From positions 1-20,259 of the forward strand of contig JBEKCP010000032.1 of assembly GCA_050014815.1 (NCBI GenBank): a stretch of 20,259 nt of DNA, in the 5' to 3' direction. Positions 15,336 through 20,259 of this stretch are shown piece after piece. This DNA is from JBEKCP01 sp050014815. GTDB lineage: Bacteria > Planctomycetota > Planctomycetia > Pirellulales > Thermoguttaceae. Below the pieces are notes generated by a model. The model searched no databases. It had not been told where the DNA came from and saw nothing but the letters and a program-made list of their open reading frames with translations. The position numbers and the translations under genes were made by a program. Every line of letters starts with the position of its first letter. Position 1 is the stretch's first letter.

Positions 15336-16700
15336 ATGTCCAAAACCATCTCTCGACGCGAAGCGGTCCGTATCGGCCTCCTTGGCGCGGGCGGCCTGCT
15401 GCTGACCGACCGTCTGGCTCTTCGGGCGCCGGCGGCCCCAGAGCCGGCCCCGGCCCCGGCCAAGGCGAAGGCCAAGTCCGTGATCTTCGTCTGGCTGGAA
15501 GGCGGGTTGCCCCACCTGGACACCTTCGACCCGAAGGCGGACGCGGGAGCCGACATCACGGGCGGCCCTCCCTTCGACAAGGCGATCCGCACCAACGTGC
15601 CGGGCATCATGATCAACGGCATGCTGCCGGTCTTGGCACGGCAGGCGGACAAGTATTCCATCATCCGCAGCGTCACTCACGCCTATAACGGCCATGAGTT
15701 CGCCGGCTACACGATGCTGACCGGCCGGGACAAGGGCGGAATGATCTTCCCGAGCTTCGGCTGGGTGGTCTCGCTCCTGAAGGGCGTCGATGCCGGCTAC
15801 CGCGGAAGGATTCCGCCCTACGTCGTGCTGACCCGGGAGTCGAGGCCCGAGTTGGGATTCCTCGATCCGCGCTATGGACCGTTCTGCACGGGCGGCGATC
15901 CGAGCCAAACGCCGTTCGCCGTGGAAGGCATCGTCGCTCCCGGCGTTACCGAGGAGCAACAGCACCGGCGCCGCGAGCTGCTCCACAAGCTGGACACGCT
16001 GGGCGGCAGCGTAAAGGACGGTGCGCAATCGACGGCCTGGGCGCAGACCGAGGAAGCGGCCTACGACCTGGTTTTGGGCGAGGGACGGAAACTCTTCGAC
16101 CTCTCCGAGGAAAAGGAACTGTTGACGAAGCGGGCCAAAGAGTACTCCGCTAAGGGAGACGAGGCGAGTGCATACGCCCAAGCCTACCGCGGCAGCCGGT
16201 TCGGGCTGACTTGCATCATGGCCAGGCGGCTGGTGGAAGCGGGCGTCCCCTTCGTCCAGATCAATGCCGCGGGTTTTGATACGCACGGGACGCATGATAC
16301 CGCGTATCGCCAATCGCTCATGCCGTTCGACGTGGGCTTGGCGGGCCTGTTGCAGGACCTTTCCGAGAGGGGGCTCTTGGAGACCACCGTCGTCTACTGC
16401 TGCGGCGAATTCGGCCATCATCCCAGGGGCGGTCATTGGCCGAACGCCTTTTCGGCCCTGGTCGCCGGGGGCGGTTTCAAGGGCGGCCACGTGGTCGGAG
16501 CAACCGATGCCCGAGGGGAATACGTCAAGGACCGCCCGGTGTATCCCGTCGATCTCCTCGGCAGCATCTACCAGTTGCTCGGGATTGATCTGGCCACCAG
16601 GCTGCCGCACCCACGGGGCGACGAAGTGGACGTCCGCGTCATGCCCTCGGCGGCCGACAACGTCAAATCGGCCGGCCTGTTGAAGGAGATCATGTCATGA
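15336..16700 (+). CDS. DUF1501 Tat-exported protein, cassette B
   Basis: Paralogue of the gene at 4878, with 454 residues. GGAGG (15322-15326) lies 9 bases before ATG 15336. The Tat signal reads ISRREAVRIGLLGAGGLLL, with twin arginines at 7-8. Landmarks are VIFVWLEGGLPHLDTFDPKA near 49-68, DKYSIIRSVTHAYNGHE, the intact FDTHGTHD segment, CGEFGHHPRGGHWPN and LVAGGGFKGGHVVG. It keeps the sulfatase/alkaline phosphatase-like fold of the family; no reaction can be assigned. Compared with copy A it has a longer charged helix before the D-T-H segment (KELLTKRAKEYSAKGDEAS) and lacks the glycine-rich insert. It follows DUF1549-B by 28 bases, and its stop overlaps the next start (ATGA). Confidence 0.92.
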   Translation: MSKTISRREAVRIGLLGAGGLLLTDRLALRAPAAPEPAPAPAKAKAKSVIFVWLEGGLPHLDTFDPKADAGADITGGPPFDKAIRTNVPGIMINGMLPVLARQADKYSIIRSVTHAYNGHEFAGYTMLTGRDKGGMIFPSFGWVVSLLKGVDAGYRGRIPPYVVLTRESRPELGFLDPRYGPFCTGGDPSQTPFAVEGIVAPGVTEEQQHRRRELLHKLDTLGGSVKDGAQSTAWAQTEEAAYDLVLGEGRKLFDLSEEKELLTKRAKEYSAKGDEASAYAQAYRGSRFGLTCIMARRLVEAGVPFVQINAAGFDTHGTHDTAYRQSLMPFDVGLAGLLQDLSERGLLETTVVYCCGEFGHHPRGGHWPNAFSALVAGGGFKGGHVVGATDARGEYVKDRPVYPVDLLGSIYQLLGIDLATRLPHPRGDEVDVRVMPSAADNVKSAGLLKEIMS

Positions 16701-19700
16701 GCAGCAAGGTAACCGACGGGGGACTGTCCCGATTTTCGCGGCGACGAAGACCTTGTCTTACAAGTGAGGGGTTCTCGCCGCGAAAATGGGACTGTCCCCT
16801 TTGTTCGCCGGCGGTCCGGCTGATCGCGGCCGCAGGGGTCGCGCTGCTCTTGGCGGCCGATGCCTGGGGCCAGCAGCGGAAGAAACCGGGAATCGGCTAT
16901 CTGTATCCGGCCGGCGCTCGGCAGGGCACGACGGTCCAGGTGGAGGTCGGCGGGCTGAAGAACTTTCCCCTTACGCAATTGAGCTATTCAGGCCACATCA
17001 AGCACTTCTCCATGCCCACCCACGTGCATGTCTCGGGCAAGGGCATTCAGGCGACCATCACCGGCTTCGAGGTCAAGGATTGTGCCGAGTCGCGCAAGGA
17101 GTACCTTGCGCTGGCGACCGAGTTGCGCTCCCTGTTGAAAGACCCGCCGGATGCCGCGGCGCAACGGAGGATCGCCGAGATCCGAATGAAGGCGGCCCTC
17201 CTGCTGGGAGAGTTTACGCGAAGGACCATCGTCTTCGAGGACCCCGTTCCGGCGCCGTCGCACTGCGTGGTCTTCGTTAGCCTTGCGCTGGCGCCGGATG
17301 CGGAGTTGGGCCGGCGCGAGCTGCGATTGGAAACCACCGACGGGCTGTCCAATCCGCTGCCGTTTTGCGTCGGCGATCTGCCCGAATTCCGCAGGACGGA
17401 CTTCGACCCGATTGCGTTTGCGGCGGGTCCTTTGTCGGATAGGCCGCCGTTGGCCCCGTCACGCAATATAATCCATGACGTTGCGACCGGGGGCCGGGTG
17501 TCGCCCGCGCCGGACTATCAACTCCCGCCGCGGCCGAGTTTTACCCTGCCCGCGCAATTGCCGCCGCCGATGTCATCGCTCTTGTTGGTGGACTGCGACA
17601 TGAAGCGCCGGGCGTATTGGCCGCCGCCGTTGTTCACGCTGCCGGCCGTGGTGAACGGCCAGATCTTCCCCGGCGAAGCGGATCGCTTTCGCTTCCAGGC
17701 CCGCAAGGGGCAGCAGTTGGTGATTGCCTCTAGTGCGCGGGAGTTGATGCGGTACATCTGGGACGGCTCGCCCGGCTGGTTCCAGATCGTCCTGGCCCTC
17801 TACGATCCCAAGGGAAAGGAAGTGGCGTATAACAACTCCTACCGGTTCCATCAAGACTCGGCCATTCTCTACAAAGTGCCCGCCGACGGCGAGTACACGC
17901 TGGAGATCCGGGACTCCCTCTACCGCGGTCGTGGCGACTTCGTCTATCGCGTGGCGGTCAGCGAGCATCCGATGCTGACGAGCATCTTCCCGCTGGGCGG
18001 GCCGGCGGGCGGGCAAACCACCGTGAAACTGGAAGGCTGGAACCTCCCCGCCGACACCCTGACGCACGATGCCCGGGGCAAAGGGCCGGGCACGGCCTTC
18101 ATTTCCGTGCGCAACAAGGAAGGGGTCTCCAACCAGGTGCCGTTCGCCCTGGACTCGCTGCCCGAATGCCTGGAACGCGAGCCGAACGACACGCCGGCCG
18201 ACGCCCAGTCGCTTACGCTGCCCGCGATCGTCAACGGGCGGATCGATCCGCCGGGCGACCGGGACGTGTTCCGGTTCGAGGGCAAGGCCGGCCAGGAAAT
18301 CGTCGCCGAAGTCCACGCCCGCCGGCTCGATTCCCCGCTGGATTCGTTCCTCCAACTGACCGACGCCAACGGCAAGCAACTGGCCTTCAACGACGACTAT
18401 GAGGACAAGGGCGCGGGCCTGCGGACGCATCATGCCGATTCCCATATCCGCGCGACCCTGCCGGCCGACGGGACCTACTACCTGGAGCTTGGCGACATCC
18501 AAGGCAAGGGCGGCCCGGAGTACGCCTACCGCTTGCACGTCAGGCCGCCGCAAGGGGATTTCGAGTTGCGGGCCGTGCCGTCGGGCATGCTTGCGCGCCC
18601 CGGCGAGACCGTGCCCGTCACCGTGCATGTCCTGCGGAAAGAAGGGTTTTCCGGCCCGGTGACCGTGAAACTGAAGGATGCGCCGGACGGCTTCAAGCTA
18701 AGCGACGGTTACGTGTCGCCCGGTAGCCCGGACCTGATTCGGCTCTCGCTCACGGCGCCGCCGGCGCCTCTGGAGCGCGCCGTCAAGGTGGCCCTGGAGG
18801 GCCGCGCGACCGTTGGCGGCCGGGAGATCGTGCGTCCGGTCGTGCCGGCCGACGAGATGGAGCAGGCCTTCGGCGCGTCGAAGCACCTCGTTGCCGCCCG
18901 GGAATTCCTGGTGGCCGTGCGGGAACGAGCGGTGGCGAGGCTCGTGCCGCCGATCAAGCAGCCGGACAAGTCATCGCAGATGTCGGCCGCCCCGCCACCC
19001 GTGGTGGGCAAGGTCCTTGGCACAACACCCATTCGTATTCCGATTGAAGGCACGGCCGGGATCCAGGTAAGCATGCCCGCCAAACCGGCCGTGAGCTGGG
19101 AGTTTGTGCTGAGCGACCCGCCGGAAGGAATTGCGATGAAGACGGTATATGCCGACGGCGCCGAGGTCGTGTTGACCGTTCAGAGCGATCCCGCCAAAGG
19201 AAGCCGCCCCGGCATGAAAGGGAACTTGACCGTCAATGTTTTTGAACCGGGAGTCAAGCGCCATCAACTGACGGGCGTATTGCCCGCCATACCGTTCGAG
19301 GTCGTCGGCCCCGCCGCGTCGCCACCTGGCGGGAAGGCTGTTTCGGCCGAGTGGCCGTCGTTGCCCGATCCGGCCAAGTACGCCAAGGGTGAACTGGTCA
19401 GCCTCTTCAACGGGAAGGATCTGACCGGTTGGGAGGGCAGCCCGCAGCACTGGAAGGTGGAAGACGGCGCGATCGTGGCCGTCCGCGTGCCCGTCCCCGA
19501 AAACCATACTTATCTGATCTGGAAGGGCGACCAAGAGGGCCCCGAGGCGGCCGATTTCGAGTTGCACGTCAAGGTCCGGGACATCGCCGTCAATTCGGGG
19601 ATCCATTACCGCTGCTCCAAGCACGAGAACTATGTCCTGGGCGGCCCTTCTTTAGACATCGCCGGGCCGACTGCGGCCGGTTGGTGCTACTTCAGCCCGC

Positions 19701-20077
19701 CGCCGGGGCGAAACGTCAAGATCTATCCCGTCAATCTGCGCTGGCTGGTCACCGACTGCGCGCGGCCGATGGGCAAGATCGACCCCGCCCTCGAGCCGAA
19801 GGATCTCATGAAGAAGATCAAGACCGACGACTGGAACGAGATGGTGGTCATTGCACTGGGCAGCCGGATCATCCACAAGATCAACGACGCCGTCTTTCTC
19901 GACATGATCGACCAGGGCGAAGGCGCCCGCGCGAAGGGATATATCGGGTTCCAGTTGCACAGCGGGCCGGGCGGGACCATCAAGTTCAAGGACATCCGTT
20001 TCCGCCGCCTCGTAGTTCCCAAGAAGGAGCAAGCTCTCGGCAAGCAACCTGGAGGGGAAAAAGGAGACTCGCCATGA
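16697..20077 (+). CDS. PPC-domain exoprotein fused to a C-terminal DUF1080 domain, cassette B
   Basis: Paralogue of the PPC protein at 6272 with an extra catalytic-type domain; 1126 residues. The N-terminus is odd: about 38 residues, mostly coded by a palindromic repeat (16719-16799), precede the signal peptide (VRLIAAAGVALLLAADAWGQ, 40-59). An IPT-like domain (YLYPAGARQGTT) with a helical insert at about 128-178, PPC domain 1 (about 315-425), an IPT-like domain, PPC domain 2 (about 491-625, EREPNDTP, FNDDYED) and Ig-like strands follow. Residues 898-1105 are DUF1080 (LFNGKDLTGWEG, SGIHYRCSK, IKFKDIRFRRL), a family linked to 3-keto-glycoside hydrolysis with a concanavalin-like fold. The start overlaps the DUF1501-B stop. 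No better in-frame start exists between the repeat and the signal peptide. Confidence 0.88.
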   Translation: MSSKVTDGGLSRFSRRRRPCLTSEGFSPRKWDCPLCSPAVRLIAAAGVALLLAADAWGQQRKKPGIGYLYPAGARQGTTVQVEVGGLKNFPLTQLSYSGHIKHFSMPTHVHVSGKGIQATITGFEVKDCAESRKEYLALATELRSLLKDPPDAAAQRRIAEIRMKAALLLGEFTRRTIVFEDPVPAPSHCVVFVSLALAPDAELGRRELRLETTDGLSNPLPFCVGDLPEFRRTDFDPIAFAAGPLSDRPPLAPSRNIIHDVATGGRVSPAPDYQLPPRPSFTLPAQLPPPMSSLLLVDCDMKRRAYWPPPLFTLPAVVNGQIFPGEADRFRFQARKGQQLVIASSARELMRYIWDGSPGWFQIVLALYDPKGKEVAYNNSYRFHQDSAILYKVPADGEYTLEIRDSLYRGRGDFVYRVAVSEHPMLTSIFPLGGPAGGQTTVKLEGWNLPADTLTHDARGKGPGTAFISVRNKEGVSNQVPFALDSLPECLEREPNDTPADAQSLTLPAIVNGRIDPPGDRDVFRFEGKAGQEIVAEVHARRLDSPLDSFLQLTDANGKQLAFNDDYEDKGAGLRTHHADSHIRATLPADGTYYLELGDIQGKGGPEYAYRLHVRPPQGDFELRAVPSGMLARPGETVPVTVHVLRKEGFSGPVTVKLKDAPDGFKLSDGYVSPGSPDLIRLSLTAPPAPLERAVKVALEGRATVGGREIVRPVVPADEMEQAFGASKHLVAAREFLVAVRERAVARLVPPIKQPDKSSQMSAAPPPVVGKVLGTTPIRIPIEGTAGIQVSMPAKPAVSWEFVLSDPPEGIAMKTVYADGAEVVLTVQSDPAKGSRPGMKGNLTVNVFEPGVKRHQLTGVLPAIPFEVVGPAASPPGGKAVSAEWPSLPDPAKYAKGELVSLFNGKDLTGWEGSPQHWKVEDGAIVAVRVPVPENHTYLIWKGDQEGPEAADFELHVKVRDIAVNSGIHYRCSKHENYVLGGPSLDIAGPTAAGWCYFSPPPGRNVKIYPVNLRWLVTDCARPMGKIDPALEPKDLMKKIKTDDWNEMVVIALGSRIIHKINDAVFLDMIDQGEGARAKGYIGFQLHSGPGGTIKFKDIRFRRLVVPKKEQALGKQPGGEKGDSP
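16719..16799. repeat. Palindromic MITE/REP-like element inside a coding sequence
   Basis: The left arm 16719-16744 (GGGGACTGTCCCGATTTTCG...) and the right arm 16775-16799 (...CGAAAATGGGACTGTCCCC) are reverse complements over about 25 bases, with one mismatch and one bulged G at 16731. Each arm contains its own palindrome, GGGAC-T-GTCCC. The 30-base centre holds a smaller hairpin, CTTGT-CTT-ACAAG (16752-16764). From memory, GGGGACTGTCCC-type palindromes recur as dispersed repeats in planctomycete genomes; this was not checked. It sits between the start codon and signal-peptide codons of the gene at 16697 and leaves the frame open. Confidence 0.75.
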
Positions 20078-20137
20078 GCACTCGGGTATCCATCACGCGC
20101 CGCGAGGTGCTCAAGACGGCGGCGGGGGCCGTCGCAG
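20074..20137 (+). pseudogene. 5' fragment of a Tat-exported protein gene, cut by an IS66 element
   Basis: ATG 20074 overlaps the preceding stop (ATGA). The first 21-22 codons give a clear Tat signal, SITRREVLKTAAGAVAG, with twin arginines at 9-10. At 20138 the sequence changes into an insertion-sequence end; the frame then adds eight foreign residues and stops at 20166. The original product cannot be read. In such loci a Tat-exported Gfo/Idh/MocA-type oxidoreductase beside DUF1080 would be a typical neighbour, but that is only an inference; a sulfatase or another DUF1501 protein is equally possible from the signal alone. Confidence 0.75.
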
Positions 20138-20152
20138 GTAACCGTTCACACC
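20138..20152. repeat. Terminal inverted repeat end of the IS66 element
   Basis: GTAACCGTTCACACC, at the exact point where the Tat-signal gene loses its reading. The inner boundary is approximate because the partner repeat is outside the window. Confidence 0.6.
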
Positions 20153-20259
20153 TTGGGGAGCAATGAGGGGGCGGATTGGTGGGCGAGATGAGCTTCCACG
20201 GCGGCGGTGACGAAAGTGAAGGCGTTGTGGCCTTGCTGGCGGCAAGTTTCAATGACCGT
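20146..20259 (-). CDS. tnpC: IS66-family transposase, C-terminal 37 residues (partial)
   Basis: The minus-strand frame reads from the window edge to a TGA at 20148-20146. It contains TVIETCRQQGHNAFTFVTAA and ends HQSAPSLLPKV. The pattern ETCRQQGxN...(F/L)...PSLLP is the usual C-terminus of the large IS66 transposase (TnpC), the DDE enzyme that mobilises the element. Only the tail is visible; the catalytic residues lie outside. The stop falls inside the terminal repeat, so the gene ends right at the element boundary. Confidence 0.8.
   Translation of the reverse strand, partial: TVIETCRQQGHNAFTFVTAAVEAHLAHQSAPSLLPKV

Larger units (their letters stand above)
20138..20259 (-). mobile_element. 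IS66-family insertion sequence, right-window partial end
   Basis: The element begins with GTAACCGTTCACACC (20138-20152), and IS66 elements characteristically start with GTAA. Inside lies the C-terminal end of an IS66-type transposase on the minus strand, with its stop within the terminal repeat. The rest of the element and the target duplication lie beyond the window. It interrupts the gene starting at 20074. Confidence 0.8.

Noticed and set aside
16707..16715. AGGTAACCG shared with the IS66 junction at 20136-20144, as a possible IS remnant
   Set aside because: Nine bases are too few in 20 kb of GC-rich DNA, and the rest of the terminal repeat is absent at 16716 onward.

Overview
The window looks like a piece of a Planctomycetes (or closely related PVC-group) chromosome. 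The evidence is GC-rich coding DNA, an ECF sigma factor of the Rhodopirellula/Verrucomicrobium type, a membrane FecR protein, two DUF1549/DUF1553 proteins, two Tat-exported DUF1501 proteins, two large PPC-domain exoproteins and a DUF1080 domain. This is family-level reading by eye; no database search was run.

Left edge (1-798): the 5' end of an unidentified leftward gene with a good promoter-like sequence, a cluster of TTGTAC-type repeats, a complete tRNA-Ser(GCU) at 272-361, a strong hairpin behind it, three short direct repeats, and a large imperfect inverted repeat at 661-729. I see no convincing protein gene between the tRNA and the sigma factor.

Main block (799-20137): twelve genes, all on the + strand, with gaps of at most about 55 bases and four 4-base start/stop overlaps, so probably one long operon. 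The order is: ECF sigma factor; FecR fused to a seven-bladed WD40 propeller; cassette A (DUF1549/DUF1553, DUF1501, PPC protein); a GH123/DUF4091-like glycoside hydrolase candidate in visibly lower-GC DNA; a small secreted protein of unknown function; a GH127 (beta-L-arabinofuranosidase family) enzyme; cassette B (DUF1549/DUF1553, DUF1501, PPC protein fused to a DUF1080 domain); and the start of a Tat-exported protein. Cassettes A and B are paralogous and in the same order, so the locus has grown by duplication around, or followed by insertion of, the two hydrolase genes.

Right edge (20138-20259): an IS66-family element, with its GTAA-type terminal repeat and the last 37 residues of its transposase on the - strand, cuts the final gene just after its Tat signal.

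My reading of the whole is an envelope-directed glycan-degradation locus with its own sigma/FecR switch. The WD40 propeller is a plausible outer sensor. The hydrolases, DUF1080 domain and PPC proteins would act outside the cytoplasmic membrane. The role of the DUF1549/DUF1553 and DUF1501 proteins is unknown. The most unusual points are the FecR-WD40 architecture, the absence of the usual CxxCH motif from both DUF1549 proteins, the cassette duplication with gain of DUF1080 in one copy, and a palindromic element inserted in frame ahead of a signal peptide.
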